Assembly: GCA_027482185.1 (NCBI GenBank)
Contig: JAIXWF010000022.1
Span: 744,001-808,000 of the forward strand
Source of the DNA: Opitutaceae bacterium
GTDB taxonomy: Bacteria; Verrucomicrobiota; Verrucomicrobiia; Opitutales; Opitutaceae
Direction: 5' to 3'
Length of the DNA: 64,000 nt
Of the stretch, positions 25,817-34,597 are shown in pieces. The notes under the pieces are model-generated. The model had not been told where the DNA came from. It searched no databases and was given only the letters and a program-made list of their open reading frames with translations. Position 1 is the stretch's first letter. Each line of letters begins with the position of its first letter. Position numbers and translations under genes: made by a program.

Positions 25817-26608
25817 ATGATCACTCACTACCCCATCTCCCTCGGCACCGCGGCCGCGAAGGAGACGAGCCCGAAGGCGGCCGCCGTGGTCAAGCCCGGT
25901 TCATGGCGCTATCCGACCGAGAAGAGATCGCGCGTGCTCGTCGGAATATCGGTCGGCCTCTCCGTCGGCCTCCACCTCGCGTTGCTGTTCGGCTTCGGCC
26001 CGCCGCCGAAAAAAGCCGCCCCGAAGGCCTCGGATCAACGGGTGCTGCTGCTGACGATGAAGATGCCCGACATCAAGGATCTCGAGGAGCCGGAGCCCGT
26101 GGCGACCGACGACAACGCCCCCGCGCCGGACCTGGCCACGCTGGTGCCGATGCAGGCCGACCTGCCGCAACTGCCGCGGCCGACGGATTTCGTCCAGCAG
26201 GTCAACTTCACCTCGCTCATCGAGAAACCCGATTTCAGCAACGCCAACATCAACGTCATCCCGGAGAACTTCCGCGGCGGCCGCAAACTGGCCGAAAGCA
26301 TCGGCAAGGTCTTCAATATCGACGACCTCGACCGCATCCCCGAACCCGTGCTGCAACCAGCGCCGATTTTCCCGCACCAGCTGCGGCGCGAGGCGAACAC
26401 GGCGAACGTGGTCGTGGAATTCATCGTCGACACGCAGGGGGTGGTTCTCGACCCGTTCGTGATCAACAGCACGCACACCGGCTTCAACGACGCCGCGGTC
26501 GCGGGCGTGTCACGCTGGAAGTTCAAACCCGGCATGCGCGCCGGCCGCAAGGTCGCGACCCGCATGCGCGTCCCGATCCAATTCCGGCTCCTCGATCCGG
26601 TCGACTGA
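25817..26608 (+). CDS. tonB: TonB-family energy transducer
   Basis: The 263-residue protein has a cytoplasmic N-terminus, one membrane anchor (about 41-60), a Pro/acidic periplasmic linker and a C-terminal TonB domain (about 175-258: VEFIVDTQGVVLDPFV, AAVAGVSRWKFKPG). It should couple inner-membrane energy to TonB-dependent receptors such as the two encoded at 48.7-55.4 kb. No ExbB or ExbD gene is nearby. It starts a two-gene operon with the protoporphyrinogen oxidase gene (27-base gap) and has a leaderless promoter with tandem boxes, which links it to haem and cytochrome genes. Confidence 0.88.
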   Translation: MITHYPISLGTAAAKETSPKAAAVVKPGSWRYPTEKRSRVLVGISVGLSVGLHLALLFGFGPPPKKAAPKASDQRVLLLTMKMPDIKDLEEPEPVATDDNAPAPDLATLVPMQADLPQLPRPTDFVQQVNFTSLIEKPDFSNANINVIPENFRGGRKLAESIGKVFNIDDLDRIPEPVLQPAPIFPHQLRREANTANVVVEFIVDTQGVVLDPFVINSTHTGFNDAAVAGVSRWKFKPGMRAGRKVATRMRVPIQFRLLDPVD

Positions 26609-26635
26609 TCCCGCCCCCACGTTCCCGTTCCCGCC

Positions 26636-28060
26636 ATGATCCCGCTTCCCCCCACTCCCGCCGTCGCCGTCATCGGCGCCGGCATCACCGGCCTGACCGC
26701 GGCGTGGCACCTCCGCGCCGCGGGTTTCAGTCCGACCGTTTTCGAACGCAGCGGCCGCGTCGGCGGCGCGATCGGCGCCCACCGCGAAGGCGGCTGGCTG
26801 CACGAGCTCGGGCCGAATTCCCTGCTCGAAACTTCGCCCGACGTCGCGGCCTTCGTCGACGAAATCGGCCTCGGTGCGCGCCGGCTCTACGGCGCCCCCG
26901 AGGCGAACAACCGCTACATCGTGCGCGGCGGCCGGCCCGTGCGCATGCCCGCCTCGCCGCTGGCGTTCGCGGCGACGGACCTGTTTTCCTGGCGGGCGAA
27001 GCTGAACCTGCTGGGCGAGCCCTTCCGGCCCAAGGCGCCGGCCGACGTCGAGGAAAGCGTCGCCGATTTCGTCGTCCGGCGGCTCGGGCGCGAGTTCCTC
27101 GACTACGCGGTCAACCCCTTCGTCGGCGGCGTCTACGCCGGCGACCCGGCCCGGCTCTCGGTCCGCTCCGGCTTCCCGAAGCTGCACGCCCTGGAACAGG
27201 AGCACGGCTCGCTGCTGCGCGGCGCGTTCGCGCGGCGGAACGCCAGCGGCGGCCCCAAGGGCCGCATGTTCTCCTTTCCCGAAGGCCTCGACGAGTTGCC
27301 GCGGGCCCTCGCCGCGTCGCTCGGCGCGGCGGTGCGGCTTCGCACCGCGATCCGCCGGATCGCGCCGCACGGCGACCGCTGGGAAATCGCCGCGGAGCAG
27401 GACGGCGCGACGGAGACGCGGATCTTCGACGCCGTGGTCTGCGCCCTGCCGGCCGACGCGCTCGCCGGGCTCCCGCTGGCCGGGTTCGCCGCCGCGGAGC
27501 GGCTCGGTTCGCTGCGCACGATCGAGCACCCGCCGGTGGTGTCCGTCTTTACCGGATACCGCCGCGAGGCGGTGGCCCACCCGCTGGACGGTTTCGGCGT
27601 GCTGATGCCGCAGGTCGAGGAAGGCCGCATCCTCGGGACGCTGTTCTCGAGTTCGCTTTTTCCGGGGCGCGCCCCCGCGGGGCATGTCGCGCTGACCAGC
27701 TTTGTCGGCGGGACCCGCCAGCCCGATCTGGCGGCGCTGCCCGACCGCGAGCTGCTGGCGGTCGTCGAGGGGGAACTCGGGCGTTTGCTCGGGGCCAAAG
27801 GCGCGCCGGCCTACGTGCACCTGCAACGCTGGCCGCGGGCGATCCCGCAGTACACGCTCGGCTACGCCGCGCGACTCGACACGATGGCGGCGGTGGAACG
27901 CGCCGCCCCGGGCCTTTTCCTCGGCGGCAACAGCCGGGACGGCATCTCGCTTTCCAACTGCCTCGCTTCCGGCCGCCGCCTGGCGGCGGCGGTGCGCGAC
28001 CACGCCGCCCGCGGCGCGGCGCCGATCCCGCTGGCGGAGCGCGAACTGGCCGAGGCGTAG
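26636..28060 (+). CDS. hemY: Protoporphyrinogen oxidase, HemY type
   Basis: The 474-residue flavoprotein has the N-terminal FAD-binding GAGITGLTAAWHL motif (about 14-26), a conserved RVGGAI and the NPFVGGVYAGDP region of HemY-type protoporphyrinogen oxidases, and a C-terminal FAD-contact segment (FLGGNSRDGISLSNC). It oxidises protoporphyrinogen IX to protoporphyrin IX in haem synthesis, normally with O2 as acceptor. Cotranscription with tonB is likely. The enzyme serves the same pathway as HemN at 33-34 kb and would feed the large haem demand of the cytochromes in this window. Confidence 0.88.
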   Translation: MIPLPPTPAVAVIGAGITGLTAAWHLRAAGFSPTVFERSGRVGGAIGAHREGGWLHELGPNSLLETSPDVAAFVDEIGLGARRLYGAPEANNRYIVRGGRPVRMPASPLAFAATDLFSWRAKLNLLGEPFRPKAPADVEESVADFVVRRLGREFLDYAVNPFVGGVYAGDPARLSVRSGFPKLHALEQEHGSLLRGAFARRNASGGPKGRMFSFPEGLDELPRALAASLGAAVRLRTAIRRIAPHGDRWEIAAEQDGATETRIFDAVVCALPADALAGLPLAGFAAAERLGSLRTIEHPPVVSVFTGYRREAVAHPLDGFGVLMPQVEEGRILGTLFSSSLFPGRAPAGHVALTSFVGGTRQPDLAALPDRELLAVVEGELGRLLGAKGAPAYVHLQRWPRAIPQYTLGYAARLDTMAAVERAAPGLFLGGNSRDGISLSNCLASGRRLAAAVRDHAARGAAPIPLAERELAEA

Positions 28061-28117
28061 GACGGGCGGGTCCGGGATCGCGGGCTCGTTCGACCGGGCC
28101 GGTCGGCGCGGCGCCGT

Positions 28118-29776
28118 TCAGCGCGCGGCCGCCAGCAGCTCGCGCGCGCGGGCCACGGCGGACTCGAGATCGCCCGTGACGTTGGCGGCGCCGACGCGAT
28201 CGAGGAACCCCGCCTTTTCCATCAGGAAGTACGGCTGCGTGTGGGGGCCGCTGAGGACGAGATGCCGGCCGTGCCGGCGGAGTTTCTCGTGCAGGGAATC
28301 GAGCGCGGCGAGGGCGGTGGCGTCGAGGGCCGCGACCGACGCGAGGTGGAGCACCACGACGCGCGTATCCGTTCCGGCCCGACGCAGCACGCTGTCCAGT
28401 TTGTCCGCGGCGCCGAACAGCAGCGCCCCGAAGACGCGGTAGACGAGCACGCCGGGCGGCACGTCCGCGATGCGCTCGTGGCCCTGGCCCGGCGCGCCCG
28501 CCTCGTCGAGGGCGGTGACCTGCGTCGTGTCGGTCACGCGTTTGATGAAGAGCCCGGCGGCGAGGATCATGCCGATCTCGACCGCGACGGTGAGGTCGAA
28601 GACGACGGTGAGCCCGAAGGTCACGAGAAACACCGCGGCGTCGCTCGGGCCGTGGCGCGAGAGCACGCGGAATTCGCCCCAATCGCCCATCTTCAGCGCG
28701 ACGACGACGAGGACGGCGGCGAGCACGGCGAGCGGGATGTGCTGCGCGAGCGGGGCGGCGACGAGGACGATGAGGAGCAGGACCAGCGCGTGGACGATCC
28801 CCGCGACGGGGGAGGCGGCGCCGTTGCGGACATTGGTCGCGGTGCGCGCGAGCACGCCGGTGACGGGAATGCCGCCGAAGAAAGGGACGGCGAAATTCGC
28901 GACGCCCTGCGCCATCAGCTCCTGGTTGGAATCGTGGCGGTCGTCGATCATGCCGTCGGCGACGACGGCCGAGAGCAGCGACTCGATCGCGGCAAGCAGG
29001 GTGATCGCGAGGGCGGGGCGGATCAGTTCGTCGAGATGAGCCCAATCGAGGGCCGGAACGCGGAACGCCGGGAGGCCGGCGGGAAACGCGTCGGCGCCGA
29101 AGTGGCTGGCGATCGTGGCGACCGGAAGTCCGAGCGCGGCGACGACCGCGGTGCCGGCGGCCACCGCGACCACGGAGCCGGGCACGAAACGCGACCAGCG
29201 CGCGGGCCAGAACAGGACGAGGCCGAGCGCTCCGGTGCCGACGGCCGCCGTGGCCGGATCGAAGCCCGGGAGCGCGCCGGCGAGGGCGGCGAGCTTGGGC
29301 CCGAATTCGGCGGGAACGGTGTCGAGCCGCAGGCCGAGGAAATCGCGCACCTGTGTGAGCACGATCGTGACCGCGATCCCGCAGGTGAATCCGGTGGTGA
29401 CGGGGTGGGGGATGTACTTGATCAGCGTGCCGAGGCGCGCGGCGCCCAGCGCGAAGAGCATGAGGCCCGCGAGGGCGGTGCAGGCCAGCAGGTGCGGCAG
29501 GCCGTGCTGCACGACGAGCGCGTAGACGAGGCCGACGAAGGCGCCGGCAGGACCGCCGATCTGCACGCGGGAGCCGCCAAGCGCGGAGACCAAAAAACCG
29601 CCGATGATGGCCGTGAAGAGGCCGGTGCCCGGCGAGACACCCGACGCGATGCCGAGCCCGATGGCGAGGGGCAGCGCGACAATGCCCACCGTGGTGCCCG
29701 CAAGCAGGTCGGCCGCGAGCTTGGCCCGCGAGTAATCCCGCAGGCACTCGACCAGCCGAGGGCGGAACGTGAACAC
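28118..29776 (-). CDS. SulP-family anion transporter with STAS domain
   Basis: The 552-residue protein has ten or more membrane segments of the SulP fold (GIVALPLAIGLGIASGVSP at the start of the core) and a C-terminal STAS domain (about 435-550). SulP proteins move sulfate, bicarbonate or other anions, often with Na+ or H+. The substrate is not determinable here. It follows the two cheW genes by about 80 bases on the same strand but has no obvious link to chemotaxis. Confidence 0.88.
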   Translation of the reverse strand: MFTFRPRLVECLRDYSRAKLAADLLAGTTVGIVALPLAIGLGIASGVSPGTGLFTAIIGGFLVSALGGSRVQIGGPAGAFVGLVYALVVQHGLPHLLACTALAGLMLFALGAARLGTLIKYIPHPVTTGFTCGIAVTIVLTQVRDFLGLRLDTVPAEFGPKLAALAGALPGFDPATAAVGTGALGLVLFWPARWSRFVPGSVVAVAAGTAVVAALGLPVATIASHFGADAFPAGLPAFRVPALDWAHLDELIRPALAITLLAAIESLLSAVVADGMIDDRHDSNQELMAQGVANFAVPFFGGIPVTGVLARTATNVRNGAASPVAGIVHALVLLLIVLVAAPLAQHIPLAVLAAVLVVVALKMGDWGEFRVLSRHGPSDAAVFLVTFGLTVVFDLTVAVEIGMILAAGLFIKRVTDTTQVTALDEAGAPGQGHERIADVPPGVLVYRVFGALLFGAADKLDSVLRRAGTDTRVVVLHLASVAALDATALAALDSLHEKLRRHGRHLVLSGPHTQPYFLMEKAGFLDRVGAANVTGDLESAVARARELLAAAR

Positions 29777-29855
29777 GCCGGCAGCTTGGTCCCGACCGTC
29801 GGGCGGGGCAAGCGTGCGGCGCCGGCCGCGGCGGAAAAGCGCCGCGCGGCGCGGC

Positions 29856-30410
29856 TCAGCTCGCCGGGCCGCGATGCCGGCCCTCGGGCGGATGGGCGCG
29901 GGCCGGGCCGAGGCGGTCGACGTTGATCAGGAAACGGCGCTCGTTGCGGATGCGCCCGATGCCGAGCGGATAGGCGAAGCTGATCGGACCGAACGCGGCC
30001 GTGGTTTCCAGGTCGCCGGCTTCGAGGTTGATGACGGGCCCGACGCGGTCGACGAGGATGGCGATCGAGGCGTGCTGCCATTCGGCGAGCCCGGGCGAGA
30101 TGATGACGAAACGGGAATCCGCCGCGAGCGGCGTGGCGGTGCCGAGGAACGAACGCAGGTTCAGAAGCGGCAGCGTCTGGCCGTGGAGAATCACGGCCTC
30201 GTCGCTGATTTCCGGCAGCCGGCCGTCCACCTCGAGGTCCTTGGCGGCCCGGACCTCGCGCACCTGCAGGAATGGCACGCCGTAGGTGGTCTCCGCGGCG
30301 GACACCAGCAGGTACGGCAAACCGGGCGGCGGCGGCGCGGCCGCGGGGCGGCTGGCCAGATCGATGAAGAGCGAACGCAGGCTGGCGGGGAGCGCGGGTG
30401 ACGAGGTCAT
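29856..30410 (-). CDS. cheW: CheW-like chemotaxis coupling protein (second copy)
   Basis: The 184-residue product is a CheW-domain protein (about 30-170, with the VREVRAAKDLEVDGRLPEI and GQTLPLLNLRSFLG regions). The start is the ATG overlapping the stop of the other cheW gene (ATGA); the longer open frame upstream lies in a different gene. It probably couples a methyl-accepting protein to CheA. Two consecutive cheW genes suggest either a heteromeric coupling layer or one copy with a receptor-specific role. No CheA or CheY of the chemotaxis type is in the window. Confidence 0.85.
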   Translation of the reverse strand: MTSSPALPASLRSLFIDLASRPAAAPPPPGLPYLLVSAAETTYGVPFLQVREVRAAKDLEVDGRLPEISDEAVILHGQTLPLLNLRSFLGTATPLAADSRFVIISPGLAEWQHASIAILVDRVGPVINLEAGDLETTAAFGPISFAYPLGIGRIRNERRFLINVDRLGPARAHPPEGRHRGPAS

Positions 30411-30904
30411 GCGGAGGTCAGGCGGCCGACGGCGGCCGGTTCGATGATGCGGTCGAGGTTGAGCAGCAGGCGGACCTGGCCCTTGTTCTTGGCGAGACCG
30501 AGCAGGTAGTCGGCTTGGATGGCGGCGCCGAATTCCGGCGCGGGTTCGATGTCCGCGGCGGCGATGAGGGCGACGTCGTGCACGGCGTCGACGATCACTC
30601 CCATCGGGAGCGGTTTGCCGTCCGGGCCCGCCAGTTGGACGACGACGATGCACGTCTGCGCGGTGGTGGCGGCGGAGAGCCCGAAGTGGATGCGGAGATC
30701 GAGGATTGGGATGACCCGGCCGCGCAGGTTGATGACGCCCTTGATGCTCGGGGGCATCTGCGGCACGGGAATGATTTTCTGGATCTGGATGATCTCGCGC
30801 ACCTTGAGCACGGAGAGGGCGTAGGACTCGTCGCCGAGGCCGACGGTGAGGTATTTGCCGGCGAGGGCGGGCGGGGCGAGGGCGGAGGGCGCGGAGGAGC
30901 TCAT
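30407..30904 (-). CDS. cheW: CheW chemotaxis coupling protein
   Basis: The 165-residue protein is a canonical CheW (VGLGDESYALSVLKVREI near 21-38, and GVINLRGRVIPILDLR near 60-75). It links chemoreceptors to the CheA kinase in polar arrays. The gene lies 28 bases downstream of the MCP gene and overlaps the next cheW by four bases, so all three are likely one transcript. Confidence 0.92.
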   Translation of the reverse strand: MSSSAPSALAPPALAGKYLTVGLGDESYALSVLKVREIIQIQKIIPVPQMPPSIKGVINLRGRVIPILDLRIHFGLSAATTAQTCIVVVQLAGPDGKPLPMGVIVDAVHDVALIAAADIEPAPEFGAAIQADYLLGLAKNKGQVRLLLNLDRIIEPAAVGRLTSA

Positions 30905-30932
30905 GGCGATTTGCAGGAAGGTCGCGGGGCGA

Positions 30933-32576
30933 TCAACGGCGGCCGAGGGAGGCGATTTCCGATTCCGAGGACGCGAAATCGCCGAAGTGTTCGTCCTGAT
31001 CGGCCGCGGGCCGGGCGGCGGTCCGGCGGCCGGGCGAGACGGGATGGTGGTGACGGATGCCGGAGCCGGCAGCGGCGGGGCGGACGGGCGCGGCGGCGGG
31101 GACGGCGCGGGTCGTCGCCGCGGACTGCTGGGAATGGCCGGTGAGGACGCGCAGGGAGGCGACGGCGGCGTTCAGGGAGCCGGCCTGCTGGTTGAGTTCC
31201 TCGGCGGCGGCGGCGCTTTCCTCGGCGGAGGCGGCGTTGCTTTGGACGACCTTGTCCATGTCGGCGACGGCGAGATTGATCTGCTGGACGCCCTCGGTCT
31301 GCTCGCGGCTGGCATTGGCGACTTCGGCGATGAGCTCGTCGACCTCGCGGACCTTGGCGACGATGGTGGTGAGGTTGGTCGTGACTTTGGCGGACAGGTT
31401 CACGCCCTGGGCGGTCTTGGCGATGGCGCTCTCGATTTTGGCGGCGGTTTCCTTGGACGCCACGGCGCTGCGCTGGGCGAGGCTGCGGACTTCGTCGGCG
31501 ACGACCGCGAAACCGAGGCCCGCTTCGCCGGCGCGGGCGGCTTCGACGGCGGCGTTGAGCGCGAGGATGTTCGTCTGGAACGCGATCTCGTCGATCGTCT
31601 TCACGATCTTGGCGATTTCGTCGCTCGAGGACTTGATTTCGCCCATCGCGACGGACATGGCCTGCATGTCGGCCGAACCGGCATCGGCGGCGATGCGGGC
31701 TTCACCGGCGAGGGACTTGGCGCGGGTGGCGCCTTCGGAGTTACGTTTCGCCATCGAGGACATTTCCTCGAGGGAGGAGCTGGTTTCCTCGAGACTGGCG
31801 GCCTGCTGGCTGGCGCCGGAGGCGAGGGACTGGCTGCCCGACGACACTTGGCCGGAGGCACTGGCCACCTGTTCGGAGCCCGAGGAGATGGCACCGGCGA
31901 CTTCGTCGAGGGCGCGGCGGATGCTGCGGATGATAAGGCCGGCGAGGGTGGCGGCGACAAGGACGGAGGCGATCAGGCCGCCGATGATCCAGCGTTGGCC
32001 GGAGTGCACGGTGGCGTCGATTTCGGCGAGGGCCTTTTCGGCCATCTTGCGATTCCACGCTTCCATGGTCGCGACCTGATCGTTGGCGCGGGCGAAGGCG
32101 GGGGCGAGCTCGCCGTTGATCTTGGCGGCGGCGGCGTCCTTTTGGCCGGCGTCGATCAGCTTGACGACTTCGTCGGCCGCCGCGTCGAAGGCCTGCCGGT
32201 ACTCGGTGAGCTTGGCGAACATCGCGCGGTCCTCGTCGAGCGTCATCGTCGCCGCGTAGGCGTCGGCGCTCTTCGCTTCGTCCTTGATCGCGTCGGCGAG
32301 TTCTTTGGCGACCGCGGGGCGGGAGGATTCGTCGGCGATCTGGTAGCGGAGGACATCGCCGAAGCGGTGCTGGATCATCGTCTCCAGTTCGTAGATCGCG
32401 ACGGTCCCCGGATAGGGATCGTTCGCCATGAACGTCGTGGTCTTGTCGACGCGGGAAAACTCGAAAAGGGCGACGGCGCCAAGCGCGAGTGTGAGCGTGA
32501 TCACGCCGGCGAAGCCGAAAACGATGCGGGCCTTGATGGTCCAGGTACGGGAGGAGGAGGTTTGACGAAGCGTCAT
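30933..32576 (-). CDS. Methyl-accepting chemotaxis protein
   Basis: The 547-residue receptor has a first membrane segment (about 15-38), a periplasmic four-helix-bundle-like sensor (about 40-195), a second membrane segment (about 197-217), and a cytoplasmic signalling domain with the highly conserved hairpin ([20 protein letters not shown]). It ends in a Pro/Ala-rich tail without a clear CheR pentapeptide. It should sense a periplasmic ligand and signal to CheA through the adjacent CheW proteins. The ligand is unknown. Confidence 0.92.
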   Translation of the reverse strand: MTLRQTSSSRTWTIKARIVFGFAGVITLTLALGAVALFEFSRVDKTTTFMANDPYPGTVAIYELETMIQHRFGDVLRYQIADESSRPAVAKELADAIKDEAKSADAYAATMTLDEDRAMFAKLTEYRQAFDAAADEVVKLIDAGQKDAAAAKINGELAPAFARANDQVATMEAWNRKMAEKALAEIDATVHSGQRWIIGGLIASVLVAATLAGLIIRSIRRALDEVAGAISSGSEQVASASGQVSSGSQSLASGASQQAASLEETSSSLEEMSSMAKRNSEGATRAKSLAGEARIAADAGSADMQAMSVAMGEIKSSSDEIAKIVKTIDEIAFQTNILALNAAVEAARAGEAGLGFAVVADEVRSLAQRSAVASKETAAKIESAIAKTAQGVNLSAKVTTNLTTIVAKVREVDELIAEVANASREQTEGVQQINLAVADMDKVVQSNAASAEESAAAAEELNQQAGSLNAAVASLRVLTGHSQQSAATTRAVPAAAPVRPAAAGSGIRHHHPVSPGRRTAARPAADQDEHFGDFASSESEIASLGRR

Positions 32577-32704
32577 GCCGCCACTCTATCGCGTACCCGT
32601 TGTTCTGGCACGGGAGCGGATCTACTCAGGCCGGCCGCGGGGAATTATCTCCGGCTTTGGCCGGCAGGGGTTTGGAAAAGTGCGGCGGCGCGCAGATTCT
32701 CCGT

Positions 32705-32727
32705 CCGGCCGGTGAGATTCCGGCCGG
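32705..32727. other. Strong hairpin downstream of the small membrane protein gene
   Basis: CCGGCCGG at 32705-32712 and again at 32720-32727 are self-complementary arms around a seven-base loop. There is no T-run on either side, so termination is uncertain. Confidence 0.4.
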
Positions 32728-32754
32728 CGGCGGTTTGTCGGGCCGTGCGGCCGC

Positions 32755-32946
32755 CTAGTCGTTGCCGTCGTAAATCAGCGAAACCACGAGCGCGACGGCC
32801 CCGATGCAGAGCGCCGCGAGCGGCACCATCGGCACGTGGAGCCCGAAGGATTTCTCGACGGCGTTGCCGATCATCAGCCCGACGACGACGGCCGCGGCCA
32901 TCGACGAAAAGTACCACGAAGCGCGGAGGTGCTTGATTTTTTTCAT
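32755..32946 (-). CDS. Small two-span membrane protein, unknown
   Basis: This 63-residue frame lies 85 bases after hemN on the same strand. It has a basic N-terminus (MKKIKHLR) and two hydrophobic segments (about 12-29 and 38-58) joined by a short polar loop. I do not recognise a family. Position suggests co-expression with hemN. The reading frame is open further upstream, but this ATG gives the only sensible membrane-protein start. Confidence 0.6.
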   Translation of the reverse strand: MKKIKHLRASWYFSSMAAAVVVGLMIGNAVEKSFGLHVPMVPLAALCIGAVALVVSLIYDGND

Positions 32947-33031
32947 GGCGGGTAACGGGTGGATCGGGTGCCGGCCGATCCGGAGGCGGGAACGCTGGCG
33001 GGCCCGGCACGCCCGCCGCTGGGCAATGAAG

Positions 33032-34435
33032 TCAGATGGTGCGCGAGTGTTCGGTTTTCCCGGGCACGAAGGTGGCGTCGAATCGCATCGCGATGACGCG
33101 GAGCAGCGGCACGCCGACCGGCGTGACGACGACGCCGTCGTCATCGACCGTCACGAGTCCGTCGGCCGCAAGGTCGGCGAGGCCGGCGAGCTCGGCGGCG
33201 TACTCGTGCCGCACGTCGAGGCCGAGCTCGGCGGAGAGCCGCGCGAAATCGAGGCGACGGTCGCACATCAGCCGCATGATGAGCGTGCGGCGGCGCCGGT
33301 CGTCGGCCGTGAGGCGCAGCCCGCGCTCGACGGGGAGTTCGCCGCGGTCGAGCGCGGCGCGCCATTCCTCGAGCGTCTTGAAGCTCTGGCGGTAGCTGTC
33401 GGGCGTGGACGAGATCGACGAGATGCCGAAGCCGTAGAGCGAGGCGTCGGCCTGCGTGCTGTAGCCCTGGAAGTTGCGGTGCAGGGTGCCGGCGCGCTGC
33501 GCGAGGGCGAGGGAGTCGGTGGGCCGCGCGAAATGGTCGAGGCCGATGTCGACGTAGCCGGCGGCGGTGAGGCGCTCGTGGGCGAGGGCGGACATTTCCA
33601 GTTTCGCCTCCGGGCCGGGCAGCTGCGCGCGGTCGTCGAAGATGCGTTGCGCGGGCTTGATCCAGGGCACGTGCGCGTAGCTGAAGACCGACAGGCGGTC
33701 GGGCCCGAGCTCGAGCACGTCCGCGATCGTCTTGGCAAACGTCGCCGCGGTCTGCATCGGCAGGCCGTAGATCAGGTCGACGTTGATGGAATCGAATCCG
33801 GCTTCGCGCAGCCAGGCGAAGGCCTGGCGGTTGGCCGCCATCGGCTGCACGCGGTGGATCGCGAGCTGCACCCGCGGATCCGTATCCTGGATACCGAGCG
33901 AAGCGCGGTTGGCGCCGATCTCGCGCAGGGCCTCGACGTGGTCGCGGGTCAGGCGGCGGGGGTCGATCTCGACGCCGAATTCGTAGTCGGGCGCGAGGTT
34001 CGGGAACGACTCGCGGATCAGGGCGCCGAGCCGGCGCAATTCGGCCGGCGGGAAAAAGGTCGGCGTGCCGCCACCGAAGTGGATCTGGGAAACGGGGCGG
34101 GTGCGGTCCACGCGCGCCGCCGTGAGCCGGATCTCGCGGGCGAGATCGTCGAGGTACTCCCCGGCCGAGGCGCGGCGGCGGGTGATGACGGTGTTGCAGC
34201 CGCAGTACCAGCAGAGCGTCTCGCAGAACGGGAGGTGGAAATAGAGCGAGATGGGACCGGCGCCCGGGGCGTTGTCGGCGGCGATCGCTTCGTCGAGCCG
34301 GAGGGCGGGCAGGTCGGCGGTGAATTTGGTCGCGGGCGGGTAGGAGGTGTAGCGGGGGCCGGGGACCGAGTACTTGCGGATCAGGTCGAGATCGAGGATC
34401 TCGGCGGCGGTGGGGAGATCGGCGGTGGTGGGCAT
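33032..34435 (-). CDS. hemN: Oxygen-independent coproporphyrinogen III oxidase
   Basis: The 467-residue radical SAM enzyme carries the cluster motif C71-x3-C75-x2-C78 followed by C80, GGGTP in the SAM-binding loop (about 116-120) and the C-terminal HemN domain. It converts coproporphyrinogen III to protoporphyrinogen IX without oxygen, which makes it the anaerobic haem enzyme. The frame stays open across the whole antisense of the malic enzyme gene, but the signal of a real start (ATG at 34435, 15 bases after a -10) is clear. The promoter carries the tandem 21-bp boxes and is divergent from that of the malic enzyme. Confidence 0.93.
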   Translation of the reverse strand: MPTTADLPTAAEILDLDLIRKYSVPGPRYTSYPPATKFTADLPALRLDEAIAADNAPGAGPISLYFHLPFCETLCWYCGCNTVITRRRASAGEYLDDLAREIRLTAARVDRTRPVSQIHFGGGTPTFFPPAELRRLGALIRESFPNLAPDYEFGVEIDPRRLTRDHVEALREIGANRASLGIQDTDPRVQLAIHRVQPMAANRQAFAWLREAGFDSINVDLIYGLPMQTAATFAKTIADVLELGPDRLSVFSYAHVPWIKPAQRIFDDRAQLPGPEAKLEMSALAHERLTAAGYVDIGLDHFARPTDSLALAQRAGTLHRNFQGYSTQADASLYGFGISSISSTPDSYRQSFKTLEEWRAALDRGELPVERGLRLTADDRRRRTLIMRLMCDRRLDFARLSAELGLDVRHEYAAELAGLADLAADGLVTVDDDGVVVTPVGVPLLRVIAMRFDATFVPGKTEHSRTI

Positions 34436-34450
34436 GGGTGTGGGTAAGAA

Positions 34451-34511
34451 ACTATCGCAGATGGCCGCCCGGGCGGCTGCGCCTGCGTTGCGCGAGAGCG
34501 CGCGGATTTTG
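34451..34511 (-). promoter_or_regulatory. Tandem 21-bp box promoter of hemN
   Basis: Boxes CAAAATCCGCGCGC (starting at 34511) and CAACGCAGGCGCAG (starting at 34490) are 21 bp apart. GATAGT (34456-34451) lies at the standard 34-base distance. A 15-base leader without a clear Shine-Dalgarno follows. Confidence 0.7.
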
Positions 34512-34533
34512 CGGGGTCGCCGGGCGGGTCCGC

Positions 34534-34594
34534 CAAGGACGGCGCAGGGATCGGCAAGAAGCGCGGAGGCGACGTGCGCCGGTTCGGCTAGACT
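34534..34594 (+). promoter_or_regulatory. Tandem 21-bp box promoter of the malic enzyme gene
   Basis: Boxes CAAGGACGGCGCAG (34534) and CAAGAAGCGCGGAG (34555) are 21 bp apart. The -10 TAGACT (34589-34594) starts 34 bases after the second box starts. The second of two ATGs (34601) lies six bases after it, matching the other leaderless promoters. Confidence 0.72.
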
Positions 34595-34597
34595 CCG

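Noticed and set aside
21952-25824. A 1290-codon open frame on the minus strand covering the monohaem gene, the AraC gene and the CoA-transferase gene
   Set aside because: Only its last 439 codons form a sensible protein with a signal peptide; the rest is an Arg/Pro-rich shadow of two real genes in other frames.
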